DNA of 64,000 bases, taken from assembly GCF_007558865.1 (NCBI RefSeq), contig NZ_VLPK01000003.1, forward strand, positions 372,001 to 436,000. The letters are read 5' to 3'. This document shows positions 34,827-43,367 of the stretch, in pieces. Source of the stretch: Mucilaginibacter corticis (GTDB lineage Bacteria > Bacteroidota > Bacteroidia > Sphingobacteriales > Sphingobacteriaceae). The position numbers and the translations under genes are program-made. The first letter of the stretch is position 1; the number at the start of each line of letters is the position of its first letter. The notes beneath the pieces were generated by a model. The model searched no databases, had not been told where the DNA came from, and saw nothing but the letters and a program-made list of their open reading frames with translations.

Positions 34827-35738
34827 TTAAACCGTAAAAGTCTTCCCCTCAATAGCCAGGTTTGTTTCCGGGAAAATGCTTTGGGCTTCTTCAAGCAATT
34901 CGTCAAGGGTTTTATAGCGAGCAGAGAAATGACCTATCAGCAGTTTTTTTGCATGCACAGTTAAGGCTACTTCAGCTGCTTGCAGGGCGGTGGTGTGGTG
35001 AGTTTCTTTAGCCCTGTCCAGCATATTATTCAGGAAAGTCGCTTCGTGGTACAGCAGGTCGACATTGTCTATCTGCTTAAAATATTGCTGGTTGTACAAA
35101 GTGTCAGAACAATAGGCATAAGCCTTTGGCTCATCCGAATCGGTGGTCAGCGTATCATTTTTATAAAGTTTACCTTTTAGGTCGGTGTAATCAGCGCCTT
35201 TTTTTAAAGCAGTAAAGTATTCGACAGGTACTCCTATTCTTTCCAACTCGTCTTTCAACAATTTGCGCAGCCGTTTTTTCTCCCTGAATAAAAACCCGGT
35301 ACAGGGTATGCGATGATCAAGCGGAATGGTTTCGACAATTACGTCTTCGTTTGAAATGATTGTTTGGGTCTTGGTAGGATCGGTCGCTGTAAATTCTATT
35401 TCATACTGTAGCGTTGTTTCAGAGTATTTAAACTGCAGATCAATAATTTCTTTAAGCTGAGGCGGGCCAAATAGCTTCAGCGTTTTTTTCCGTCCGTTTA
35501 AGTGCAGTGATGATAACAACCCGATGAGGCCCAGGTAATGGTCGCCATGCAGATGGCTGATAAAGATGTGGTCTATGCGGCTTGCTCTTACATCAAACCT
35601 TAGCATTTGCTGTTGCGTACCTTCGCCGCAATCAACAAGGTACAGGCGCTCATTAATATTAAGTACCTGCGATGTAGGGTTTCGATTATAAATAGGCGTT
35701 GCAGAACTACTTCCAAGTATTGTTACCTCAAACTTCAT
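34827..35738 (-). CDS. rnz: Ribonuclease Z
   Basis: 303-residue metallo-beta-lactamase-fold endonuclease for tRNA 3'-end maturation. The metal motif is ISHLHGDHYLGL (HxHxDH). The start EVTILGSSSATPIYNRNPTS and the C-terminal HHTTALQAAEVA and LLIGHFSARY are typical of RNase Z. It lies at the end of a minus-strand run with the STAS gene and purC, 21 bp after the STAS start-side neighbour. Confidence 0.95.
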   Translation of the reverse strand: MKFEVTILGSSSATPIYNRNPTSQVLNINERLYLVDCGEGTQQQMLRFDVRASRIDHIFISHLHGDHYLGLIGLLSSLHLNGRKKTLKLFGPPQLKEIIDLQFKYSETTLQYEIEFTATDPTKTQTIISNEDVIVETIPLDHRIPCTGFLFREKKRLRKLLKDELERIGVPVEYFTALKKGADYTDLKGKLYKNDTLTTDSDEPKAYAYCSDTLYNQQYFKQIDNVDLLYHEATFLNNMLDRAKETHHTTALQAAEVALTVHAKKLLIGHFSARYKTLDELLEEAQSIFPETNLAIEGKTFTV

Positions 35739-35759
35739 ATCAGGTAAACAATGTAAGTA

Positions 35760-36137
35760 TTATCTTGCTTCTTTTTTTAATTCTTTTTCTATCTCTTCCA
35801 TAAAAATAACATCTACACCTTCTTCAGGTGTCGGAACGATAGTAAGAACATTTTCTAATTGAGAAATAGTGATCAGGCGCGCAACTGCGTCAGTTAAGCC
35901 TGTAAGAATAAATGATCCGCCCGAATTTTTGCATAATCTGTGGCCAACCAATAAACTGCTTAAGCCTGATGAATCTGCAAATTTAATTTGTGACAGGTCA
36001 AGGATAATGTTTCGCTGGCCTTCAGTATTGATCAATATCAATTCAGATTTTAATTGCGGAGTTATCAATGAATTTAATTTAGTTTCATTGAGTTTTAGCA
36101 AAATGTATTTCTCGTGTTTATCAACTGCAAACTTCAT
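35760..36137 (-). CDS. STAS-domain anti-sigma factor antagonist-like protein
   Basis: 125 residues, one STAS domain. LSQIKFADSSGLSSLLVGHR contains the DSSGL motif whose Ser is phosphorylated in SpoIIAA/RsbV proteins. The C-terminal tail is Glu/Lys-rich (about 108-125). No anti-sigma kinase is adjacent, so the partner is elsewhere. It is 21 bp upstream of rnz and 53 bp downstream of purC in the same direction. Confidence 0.9.
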   Translation of the reverse strand: MKFAVDKHEKYILLKLNETKLNSLITPQLKSELILINTEGQRNIILDLSQIKFADSSGLSSLLVGHRLCKNSGGSFILTGLTDAVARLITISQLENVLTIVPTPEEGVDVIFMEEIEKELKKEAR

Positions 36138-36190
36138 TTTCTTAATCCAGTTATTTAAGTGCTAATATAAGTATAATTCATAAATAAAAA

Positions 36191-37135
36191 CTATAATGAA
36201 ATTAACGCTTGGTTAATTGCATTTTCCACCCGGTTTAATACGTCAGTCCCTTCAGGTTTTACAAAGGCCTCGCCGGTTATTTTTTCGTAAAGCTCAATGT
36301 AACGTTCTGATATGGATGCTACTTTTTCCGGTGTCATAACAGGTACTACCTGCCCGTCTTTTCCCTGGAAATTATTTTCTATCAGCCATTTGCGCACAAA
36401 CTCTTTTGAAAGCTGTTTCTGCGGTTCATTATTAGCCTGTCTTTCTTCATAACCCTCACTATAAAAGTAGCGCGATGAATCAGGCGTGTGGATCTCATCG
36501 ATCAGGTAGATCTTACCATCAGCTTTACCAAATTCGTATTTGGTATCTACCAGTATCAAGCCTTGTTTAGCGGCAATCTCGGTACCGCGTGCAAACAAAG
36601 CTCTCGTATACTTTTCCAGTTGCTCATAATCCCCGGCAGATACAATGCCTTTGGCTAAAATATCTTCTTTTGAGATATCCTCATCATGCCCTACCGCGGC
36701 TTTTGTTGTAGGTGTAATGATGGGTTCAGGTAGTTTATCATTTTCTTTTAAACCTTCTGGTAAGCTAACACCGCAAACCTGGCGTCTGCCGGCAGCATAT
36801 TCACGCGCGGCATGACCTGCAAGGTATCCGCGGATCACCATTTCAACTTTAAACGGCTCGCAAATGCGACCGATGGTCACACTCGGGTCGGGTACGTTAA
36901 CCACCCAGTTAGGAACAATATCAGCAGTGGCTTTTAAAAATTTAGCCGCTATTTGGTTTAGCACCTGCCCTTTATAAGGGATTGGCTCAGGCAGCACGAC
37001 ATCAAATGCCGAGATCCTGTCGCTCACCACCATTACCAGGTATTTATTTTCTATCGTATATACATCCCTGACCTTGCCCTTGTAAAAACTGGTTTGGCCG
37101 GGGAAATTAAAATGTGTTTCTTTTATTGCATTCAT
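36191..37135 (-). CDS. purC: Phosphoribosylaminoimidazole-succinocarboxamide synthase
   Basis: About 314 residues; this is the long form with the signature RGYLAGHAAREYAAG and VVSDRISAFDVVLPEPIPYK. VEMVIRGYL and LVDTKYEFG are the nucleotide-binding blocks. It joins CAIR and aspartate to give SAICAR in purine synthesis. The start is the ATG at 37135; a TTG 12 bp upstream is encoded by the heptad repeat and is rejected. Heptad hairpin C fills its leader. Confidence 0.95.
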   Translation of the reverse strand: MNAIKETHFNFPGQTSFYKGKVRDVYTIENKYLVMVVSDRISAFDVVLPEPIPYKGQVLNQIAAKFLKATADIVPNWVVNVPDPSVTIGRICEPFKVEMVIRGYLAGHAAREYAAGRRQVCGVSLPEGLKENDKLPEPIITPTTKAAVGHDEDISKEDILAKGIVSAGDYEQLEKYTRALFARGTEIAAKQGLILVDTKYEFGKADGKIYLIDEIHTPDSSRYFYSEGYEERQANNEPQKQLSKEFVRKWLIENNFQGKDGQVVPVMTPEKVASISERYIELYEKITGEAFVKPEGTDVLNRVENAINQALISL

Positions 37136-37140
37136 TTTGA

Positions 37141-37280
37141 GAGTCAAGAATCAAGAGTCAAGAGTCAAGAATTTTTACAATTTCTATCTGATCACTTAAC
37201 GCGAATTAATTTTTTTAAATTTTAGACCGAAAAAGTCAAGAATAAAACACTTTTCTTGGTTCTTGATTCTTGACTCTTGA
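37141..37280. repeat. Heptad-phased hairpin C
   Basis: Left arm: GAGTCAA, GAATCAA, GAGTCAA, GAGTCAA at 37141-37168, exactly 7 nt each. Right arm: TTCTTGG, TTCTTGA, TTCTTGA, CTCTTGA at 37253-37280, exactly 7 nt each and complementary. A single further GTCAAGA is at 37235-37241. The loop is about 84 nt. The right end is two nucleotides from the phoH stop codon and the left end six from the purC start. Confidence 0.9.
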
Positions 37281-37282
37281 GT

Positions 37283-38242
37283 CTATTGTATATCCCCGTA
37301 AGCTGCTAAGATCTTACGCACCAGTTTGTGCCTTACTACGTCTTCGCCGCTCAGGTAAACTATATCTATTCCTTTTATGTCTGTTAATATCCGCAACGCG
37401 GTGTGCAGGCCTGATTGCTGTTTTTTTGGCAAATCTATCTGTGTAACATCACCCGTAACAATAAACTTGGCAGACGGCCCCATACGCGTTAAAAACATTT
37501 TTAACTGCATATCGGTAGCATTCTGCGCCTCATCTAATATCACAAAACAATTATCAAGCGTACGGCCACGCATAAAGGCAAGCGGTGCTATTTCTATAGT
37601 GCGGTTCTCTAAATACAATTTCAGTTTTTCAGCCGGGATCATATCGTCCAGCGCATCGTACAAGGGTCGCAGATAAGGATCAATTTTTTCTTTCAGGTCA
37701 CCCGGTAAAAAACCCAGGTTCTCGCCTGCCTCAACCGCAGGGCGGGTAAGGATAATCCGTTTGATCTCTTTGTTTTTTAACGCCCTTACCGCCAGTGCAA
37801 CCGCCGTATAGGTTTTACCCGTACCGGCAGGGCCAATGGCAAACAGTATATCGCTTTTATTGATACAATCAACCATTTTGCGCTGGTTGGCTGTACGCGC
37901 TTTAACCATAACACCATTAGGGCCAAATACAATTACTTCGCCGGTAGCAAACTTATCGGCAGCAGGATCAGCAGGTGTCGAAGTATCTGCTTTTGAACCC
38001 AATACCCTTTCCAAATCGGTTATGTTCAAATTTTCAAACTTCTCAATATGCTGGATCAGGTGGTTAAACTTTTCCTCGAAAATTACTAATTCCCGCTCGT
38101 CACCTAATACCTTTACTTCACTGCCTCGGGCTACGATTTTAAGCTTTGGATATTGTTTTTTTATGATCTCGAAGTGATCATTGTTTGGACCCCATAAAAC
38201 AGCGGGGTTTATATTTTCAATTGATATTTTAAGCTCGTTCAA
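37283..38242 (-). CDS. PhoH family ATPase
   Basis: 319 residues. Walker A is in FAIGPAGTGKTYTAVALAVR and Walker B in CFVILDEAQNAT; RPAVEAGENLGFLPGDLKEK is the PhoH signature between them. The N-terminal region (about 1-110) resembles a KH-like domain. PhoH-like proteins are cytoplasmic ATPases linked to RNA metabolism. It is upstream of purC across hairpin C and divergent from the SAM hydrolase operon. Confidence 0.93.
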   Translation of the reverse strand: MNELKISIENINPAVLWGPNNDHFEIIKKQYPKLKIVARGSEVKVLGDERELVIFEEKFNHLIQHIEKFENLNITDLERVLGSKADTSTPADPAADKFATGEVIVFGPNGVMVKARTANQRKMVDCINKSDILFAIGPAGTGKTYTAVALAVRALKNKEIKRIILTRPAVEAGENLGFLPGDLKEKIDPYLRPLYDALDDMIPAEKLKLYLENRTIEIAPLAFMRGRTLDNCFVILDEAQNATDMQLKMFLTRMGPSAKFIVTGDVTQIDLPKKQQSGLHTALRILTDIKGIDIVYLSGEDVVRHKLVRKILAAYGDIQ

Positions 38243-38344
38243 TAGTAAATTTGATTATTTGTTGCCGGTTTTTATGAATTAAAAATTGAATATTTGCAGC
38301 GTCTAACGCTTGTACAAGATTAGCAATAAATATTTAAAAAATTA

Positions 38345-39130
38345 ATGGCAATAATAACTTTAACTACTGATTTGGGTGATAAAGACATTTATCAGGCTGC
38401 CCTTAAAGGAAGCATATTGAAATTATTGCCCACAGTAAATATTGTTGATATTACCAATAGTGTTGCCGCTTACAATGTACAACAAGCCGCATTCATTTTA
38501 AAAAATAGTTTCTATTATTTTCCGGATGGTACAGTACATCTTATCGGCATTGATACCGTTTACAGCGACCATACACGGTACCTGGCTTTGCACTACAAGA
38601 ACCATTATTTTGTAGGATCAGACAACGGCATTTTCTCGCTGATGTTTAATCATGAGCCTGACGAAATGGTAGAGATAAACATTATGCAGGATCTTAAATT
38701 TTTGCACTTCCCCCTTGCGGATATTTTTGTTAAAGCCGCGTGCCACCTGGCCAAAGGCGGTAAACTGACAGAAATAGGCATCCCGGTAAGCAGTATTGAA
38801 AATAAAATGACGCTGCAGCCGGTGATAGAAAAGAGCCTGATAAAAGGTGCTGTAATTTATATTGACTCTTTTCAGAATGTAATTACTAATATTACCAAAG
38901 AGTTTTTTAACAAGGTGCAACAGGGCAGGCAGTTTACGCTTTATTTTAAACGTAACGAAACCATCAATCACCTTAGCTGGCATTACAGCGAGGTGCCCGA
39001 GGGAGAAAAGCTTTGCCTGTTTGGCATTAGCGACCACCTTGAAATTGCTATTAATAAAGGCAACGCCGCCGGCCTGCTGGGTCTTAATTTAGGCGACAGC
39101 GTAATTATTGATTTTGACTATACAGCATGA
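38345..39130 (+). CDS. S-adenosyl-L-methionine hydroxide adenosyltransferase (SAM hydrolase, DUF62)
   Basis: 261 residues. It starts IITLTTDLGDKDIYQAALKG, with the conserved Asp of the DUF62 family, and contains GTVHLIGIDTVYS and FVGSDNGIFSL. Members hydrolyse S-adenosylmethionine to adenosine and methionine; they are related to the fluorinase fold. It overlaps the next gene by four base pairs (ATGA), forming an operon with a membrane protein and a beta-CASP nuclease. Confidence 0.9.
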   Translation: MAIITLTTDLGDKDIYQAALKGSILKLLPTVNIVDITNSVAAYNVQQAAFILKNSFYYFPDGTVHLIGIDTVYSDHTRYLALHYKNHYFVGSDNGIFSLMFNHEPDEMVEINIMQDLKFLHFPLADIFVKAACHLAKGGKLTEIGIPVSSIENKMTLQPVIEKSLIKGAVIYIDSFQNVITNITKEFFNKVQQGRQFTLYFKRNETINHLSWHYSEVPEGEKLCLFGISDHLEIAINKGNAAGLLGLNLGDSVIIDFDYTA

Positions 39131-39654
39131 AGAAACATTTAATATTAGTTTGCCTGTTATGTTTTTTGTTTTCGGCCGCCTTTGCGCAGCCAAATTCTGA
39201 TTCGGTAGCTTACCAGCAGCAACGCGCAAAAATTAACAGCATGCTGGCTATCCGCACTCAAAAGTTTGGCCAGTATGACAAAAGCCTGGGCGAGCATACC
39301 GGCATATTCGGCCTGCAAACCAAGAAAGATATCCGCCGCAGCAATGATATTCTGATGGATATTGTTAAAACAGACAACGATATTTATAAACAGCTTAAAA
39401 TATTATTAGAGTACCGGGCGTTTCAACAAAACCAGGCTGTAGATAAGTCGAAGGAAACAGAGGGTACCGCGCTTGAGTCAATGTACACCATAACCAGGTT
39501 ACAAAACCAGCTGCAAAAATTAAAAAAAGAACAAGACGAGAATATCAGGCTACAGGATAAAGCATCACTTAACTTTAAGATCATTGTTTTTATACTGGTT
39601 GGGATAATACTATTCCTGCTTAGGAACCAGATACGCCGAAAAGAAAAATCTTAA
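39127..39654 (+). CDS. Exported membrane-anchored coiled-coil protein of unknown function
   Basis: 175 residues. A signal peptide (HLILVCLLCFLFSAAFAQ) is followed by a Gln/Lys-rich helical region, a coiled coil (about 115-148, LQNQLQKLKKEQDENIRLQ) and a C-terminal membrane segment (about 150-167, IIVFILVGIILFLL) with a basic tail RNQIRRKEKS. It would be anchored in the inner membrane with the coiled coil in the periplasm. No family is recognised. It sits between the SAM hydrolase and the nuclease, overlapping both by 4 and 1 bp. Confidence 0.75.
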   Translation: MKKHLILVCLLCFLFSAAFAQPNSDSVAYQQQRAKINSMLAIRTQKFGQYDKSLGEHTGIFGLQTKKDIRRSNDILMDIVKTDNDIYKQLKILLEYRAFQQNQAVDKSKETEGTALESMYTITRLQNQLQKLKKEQDENIRLQDKASLNFKIIVFILVGIILFLLRNQIRRKEKS

Positions 39655-41045
39655 TGAAATTAACCATACACGGTGCTGCCCGGCAAGTTACGGGCAGTAT
39701 GCATTTGCTTGAAGTTGGCCAATATAAAATATTAATAGATTGTGGCCTTGATTATGAAAAAGACCGCAGCATTCAATCTAACGAGGATTTTCCGTTTAAC
39801 CCTGCGGATATTGACGTAGTGGTGTTAACCCACGCGCATATCGATCATTCGGGTAACATTCCCACCCTGGTGCGTATGGGCTTTAACGGACAGATCCTAT
39901 CCACCGCTCCTACTGCCGACCTGACCGAGCTATTATTGCTTGATTCGGTAAATATCTTTATGAATAAAGCCCACAAAGGCCGCAAGCATGGCAAAGGCAA
40001 GTTTGGCACCAACGCCCAGCCATTATACCTGCAAAAGCATGTAATGGATGCCATGGACCGCTTTGTCACCATTGGCTTTAATAAACCGTTCCGCATTACC
40101 GGCGATATCGAGCTGACCTTTGTGCCCGTAGGGCATTTGCTGGGTGCAGCCGCCGCGATATTCAAAATAAACGATAACGGTACAGAAAAATCCATTGCTT
40201 TTACCGGCGATATTGGCCGTAAAAACTACCCGGTGCTTGATGATCCGCAAGCTTTACCGCCGGTCGATTTTATGGTGACCGAGTCAACCTACGGCGGGCG
40301 TATGCACACCAAAGATAAATCGGTCGAGGAAACACTGATAGAGGTTATCGATAAATGCTGTATCAAAGAGCAGGGGCGCATGATCATCCCGGCGTTTAGC
40401 ATCGGGCGTACGCAGTCATTGGTTTATTCGTTGAATAAGATCTTCAGCAGTGGCTTATTGCCGCCTGTAAAGGTATTTGTTGACAGCCCGATGGCAAGCA
40501 TAGCGACGGGCATCTTCCGCAAATACCATAACCTGGTTAACAAAGAAGCGCAGGAGTTTTATAAAGCGCAGGGTGATGAGTTTGAGTTTGATAACCTTAC
40601 CTATGTTGAAACGCTGAAGGACAGCCGCCAGATCTCTAACTATTTTGAGCCTTGCATCATTATTTCTTCGGCCGGGATGCTGGAAGGCGGACGGATCCAG
40701 GACCACCTATTCTACAACATACAGAATTATTACTGTACTATATTGTTTATTGGCTATTGCGCTAAAGGTACTTTGGGCCACCGCTTATTGCGCGGCGATT
40801 CTATCGTCCATATTAAGGACCGTGATCTGGCCGTTTACGCCACCATTAAGCAAACAGACGTACTGAGCGCCCACGGCGACCACGAAGACCTTGTAAACAA
40901 CGTAAAACAGCAGGACAAGACCAAGTTGAAAAACGTTTACCTGGTGCACGGCGAAGAAAGCAGCATGCAAGCCCTAAGCGACAGTTTAACTGCCGATGGC
41001 TACACAGTTACAATCCCAGAAAAAGGTGTGAGTTATATACTTTAG
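39654..41045 (+). CDS. MBL-fold beta-CASP exonuclease (CPSF/YSH1-like RNA-processing hydrolase)
   Basis: 463 residues. Metal motifs are THAHIDHSG, VGHLLGAAA, FTGDIGR; beta-CASP motifs are ESTYGGRMH, FSIGRTQSLVY, VDSPMASIATGIF, SSAGMLEGGRIQDH and SAHGDHEDL. The order and spacing fit the CPSF73-like prokaryotic RNA exonucleases/endonucleases. It shares the stop/start TAATG with the gene before. RNA processing is the family role; the target is unknown. Confidence 0.92.
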   Translation: MKLTIHGAARQVTGSMHLLEVGQYKILIDCGLDYEKDRSIQSNEDFPFNPADIDVVVLTHAHIDHSGNIPTLVRMGFNGQILSTAPTADLTELLLLDSVNIFMNKAHKGRKHGKGKFGTNAQPLYLQKHVMDAMDRFVTIGFNKPFRITGDIELTFVPVGHLLGAAAAIFKINDNGTEKSIAFTGDIGRKNYPVLDDPQALPPVDFMVTESTYGGRMHTKDKSVEETLIEVIDKCCIKEQGRMIIPAFSIGRTQSLVYSLNKIFSSGLLPPVKVFVDSPMASIATGIFRKYHNLVNKEAQEFYKAQGDEFEFDNLTYVETLKDSRQISNYFEPCIIISSAGMLEGGRIQDHLFYNIQNYYCTILFIGYCAKGTLGHRLLRGDSIVHIKDRDLAVYATIKQTDVLSAHGDHEDLVNNVKQQDKTKLKNVYLVHGEESSMQALSDSLTADGYTVTIPEKGVSYIL

Positions 41046-41617
41046 TCTACCAACTTTATCAACGCCTGGTATAACTTCTCGGTAGGTAAACCAACCACGT
41101 TGGTGTATGAGCCGTTTATTTTTACAATAGACGTTACCCCTACCCACTCCTGGATGCCGTATGAACCGGCTTTGTCCATCGGTTTGTATTTGCTTACATA
41201 GTTGGTGATCTCTTCGTCTGTCAGCGTACGAAAGGTAACGTCAGACACATCATAAAAGCTATGGTACTGCTGCTTATAAAACAGGCAAACACCGGTTATT
41301 ACCTGGTGCACCTTACCCGACAGCATTTTCAGCATTTCTATAGCGTGCTGTTCGGTTTCAGGCTTACCTAATATGTGGCCGTCAATGCTTACAATGGTAT
41401 CGGCGGTTAGCACCAACTCATCGTCATTAACCGACTCATCAAAAGCCGTAGCCTTTTTTTGGGCAATATATACTGCTATTCCCTCGGGTGTTAAATTGTC
41501 GGGATATGACTCATCAACCTCTTTCAGCACGATCTTAAAATCAAGATCCATCAGCTTTAACAGTTCCTTTCTGCGGGGCGATTTTGAGGCCAGTATAATA
41601 GGTGGAAATTTATTCAT
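41042..41617 (-). CDS. maf: Maf family nucleoside triphosphate pyrophosphatase
   Basis: 191 residues. The N-terminal LASKSPRRKELLKLMDLDF has the SxSPRR signature, and VLTADTIVSIDGHILGKP and GSYGIQEWVGV (the base-recognition loop) fit the dTTP/UTP-specific YhdE-like branch. It hydrolyses non-canonical nucleotides to monophosphates. It overlaps the convergent beta-CASP gene by four base pairs. Confidence 0.95.
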   Translation of the reverse strand: MNKFPPIILASKSPRRKELLKLMDLDFKIVLKEVDESYPDNLTPEGIAVYIAQKKATAFDESVNDDELVLTADTIVSIDGHILGKPETEQHAIEMLKMLSGKVHQVITGVCLFYKQQYHSFYDVSDVTFRTLTDEEITNYVSKYKPMDKAGSYGIQEWVGVTSIVKINGSYTNVVGLPTEKLYQALIKLVD

Positions 41618-41651
41618 TTTAATATTAGTCCTTGCGGCAGCAAAGGTAAGC

Positions 41652-41757
41652 TTGTTTCACGCGAGTGTGAAACAAATGAAACAGGTGAAACAAGTTTTTT
41701 GATCAACTATTTTAAAATCAACAGATTAATTAAAACCGGTGAAACAAAATGAAACAA
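41652..41757. repeat. GTGAAACAA-type 9-mer array upstream of maf
   Basis: GTGAAACAA, ATGAAACAG, GTGAAACAA lie in tandem at 41667, 41676 and 41685 (period 9). Two more copies are at 41739 (GTGAAACAA) and 41749 (ATGAAACAA). One inverted copy, TTGTTTCAC, is at 41652-41660. The array occupies the 155-bp gap between maf and the acetyltransferase gene. It may be a binding-site array or an RNA element; the function is unknown. Confidence 0.7.
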
Positions 41758-41772
41758 AAAGTCTTTAAATTT

Positions 41773-42306
41773 TTATAAAGTTTTACTCATCTTAACCAAA
41801 GGCAATACCTCGCCGTCGGGTAACGGTTCATCAATTTTTTGTACGGCCTGATACCCCATGGCTTCATACAAAGGCACGCCGGGTAATGTGGCCCCTAACT
41901 GAAATTTGTTAAACCCGGCATTTTTTGCGGCTTTTTCGCAAACCTGCATAATATGCCGGCCAACACCCCTTCTGGCCCAATCAGGGTGAACAAAAAAAGC
42001 ACGGATCCTGGCCGCGTCTTTTGCGGGATCAAGAAGCGAGTCTTCCACTTCTTTATGCTGATCGCCGCCATATAAAGTATTACGTTTACTCCAACCGCCG
42101 CAACCTGCAATAGCACCGTCCACTAAAGCAACATAATAAGTACCGTCAATGATCAGTTGCGTATCTATCCCAAAAATATATTTAATAGCGCTTTCAATTT
42201 GACCGGGCGTATTGTAAGCGGTACTTAGCCCGCGTACCGAGTTTCCAATTAATTGCTGCAGCAGCGGGATATCATCAAATGTAGCAAGCCGGGTATCAAT
42301 ATTCAT
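41773..42306 (-). CDS. GNAT family N-acetyltransferase
   Basis: 177 residues. The acetyl-CoA-binding motif A is in AFFVHPDWARRGVGRHIMQV (Q/RxxGxG/A form, RRGVGR), and ATLPGVPLYEAMGYQAV is motif B. The middle contains GAIAGCGGWSKRNT. The substrate is unknown. It is oriented like maf; the AT-rich 9-mer array separates the two. Confidence 0.88.
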   Translation of the reverse strand: MNIDTRLATFDDIPLLQQLIGNSVRGLSTAYNTPGQIESAIKYIFGIDTQLIIDGTYYVALVDGAIAGCGGWSKRNTLYGGDQHKEVEDSLLDPAKDAARIRAFFVHPDWARRGVGRHIMQVCEKAAKNAGFNKFQLGATLPGVPLYEAMGYQAVQKIDEPLPDGEVLPLVKMSKTL

Positions 42307-42484
42307 TATACAATTGGTTTATAATCCTGCAAATGTAAAAATGCAAAGGATTAAAAACATCCCGAATGGTCATTATATCGGCAATTTTTTAATTAGTAAT
42401 GATCAGCTATAACAACTTTTGATGGTACATCTTAGAAGTAGCACAACTGTATAAGAGAATATAATATTAGAGCGGTTAAGACAA

Positions 42485-42504
42485 AAGCCGCAATCTTCCG
42501 GCTT
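42485..42504 (+). terminator. Small hairpin with downstream T-run
   Basis: AAGCCG-N8-CGGCTT followed by GCGTTTTTTG. In the plus direction this has the stem and T-run of an intrinsic terminator, although the nearest plus-strand gene is far upstream. Read on the minus strand it is followed only by a short T-rich tract, CTTTTGTCTT. Confidence 0.4.
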
Positions 42505-42612
42505 GCGTTTTTTGAATTTAGGTGTGACCCCATTTGGACTATCTTCGAACCACTTTCTGCAAGATCTAAAGGAATAACCAGTCTTATTTGACCGGTTCAT
42601 CCAAGCTTCAGG

Positions 42613-42644
42613 GACAGCCTTTGGATAATTATCCAAAGGCTGTC
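42613..42644. repeat. 32-bp perfect palindrome
   Basis: Perfect dyad of 16 + 16 bp with no spacer; the left half is GACAGCCTTTGGATAA. It lies 175 bp past the stop of the last AhpD/CMD gene. It could act as a terminator stem, a protein site or the centre of a lost mobile element. No second copy was seen in the window. Confidence 0.8.
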
Positions 42645-42819
42645 GTAATAAATCTTCTTAGATTCTTTCCCATCCCGGGAACGAAATGGCAGATTTTGTA
42701 GCCCCAAAGGGAGATACGTTGAACACTTATTCGAGTTTTTAAAGTGAGGTACGAACTTTAAAATAATCGAATCAATATAGAATGGCGATGTTCAAATTCA
42801 CTTCAATGATTTCCAATAC

Positions 42820-43356
42820 TTACTTCCCGTACCCTACAAATGCCATACGTTCGCCCATTTCTTTGTAGGCTTCGTTTGGCTGTGGTGCCCAGGTGCCCAG
42901 GCCATCTACATAACGGTTAAACATACAAAATGCAGCGGCAATGAGCACGGTATCATGAATTTCCTGGTCGGTAGCGCCGGCTTCGCGGGCGGCGGCAATG
43001 TCTTCGTCGGTTACATTTTTGCCGCCTTTTTGTACCTGGTGAGCAACGTTCAGCAGGGCGCGCAGCTTGTCTGATACCGGGGTGTTCGGCAACCCGGCTT
43101 TGATATCGTCAATCAGGTTTAGGCCGGTTTGCAGGTGCGCCGCTGCGGCTGCCGCGTGCGAGGTGTGACAAAAGTGACATTGATTCCAGTAAGATACCGA
43201 TGCGGCTATGATCTCTCGCTCACCACTCGTCAGGCCCGACGGACCGCGCAGTAAGGTTTCAGCAAGGGCCAGAAGTGGCTTGGCTGTTTCGGGGCGAAAG
43301 TCTAATAATCCACGTATGCCCGGGAGTTCTTCGTTATTCAGTTTAATATGTGCCAT
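42820..43356 (-). CDS. AhpD/CMD-family alkylhydroperoxidase-like protein 1
   Basis: 178 residues. It carries the AhpD active-site set in the right spacing: Glu48, Cys60, Cys63 and His67 (GEREIIAASVSYWNQCHFCH). The second conserved block is DQEIHDTVLIAAAFCMFNRY, then VDGLGTWAPQ. AhpD-type members reduce peroxides through the CxxC pair with a proton relay; CMD-type members decarboxylate gamma-carboxymuconolactone, but lack the CxxC. It is the last gene of the operon. No AhpC is adjacent. Confidence 0.88.
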   Translation of the reverse strand: MAHIKLNNEELPGIRGLLDFRPETAKPLLALAETLLRGPSGLTSGEREIIAASVSYWNQCHFCHTSHAAAAAAHLQTGLNLIDDIKAGLPNTPVSDKLRALLNVAHQVQKGGKNVTDEDIAAAREAGATDQEIHDTVLIAAAFCMFNRYVDGLGTWAPQPNEAYKEMGERMAFVGYGK

Positions 43357-43367
43357 TGTATTTAGTT

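Larger units (their letters stand above)
42307..42819. other. Gene-free region downstream of the AhpD/CMD operon
   Basis: 513 bp without a supported gene. A 77-codon open frame at 42403-42636 on the minus strand begins inside the 32-bp palindrome and has no recognisable content. The region holds the 32-bp palindrome (42613-42644) and a smaller hairpin (42485-42504). It should contain the terminator of the operon at 42820-49160. Confidence 0.6.

Noticed and set aside
37136..37147. TTG start of purC upstream of the ATG
   Set aside because: It lies in the heptad repeat; the ATG at 37135 aligns with the family.
42403..42636. 77-codon open frame on the minus strand
   Set aside because: It starts inside the 32-bp palindrome, has no recognisable domain, a Cys/Ser/Lys-rich composition unlike the neighbours and no convincing upstream signals.
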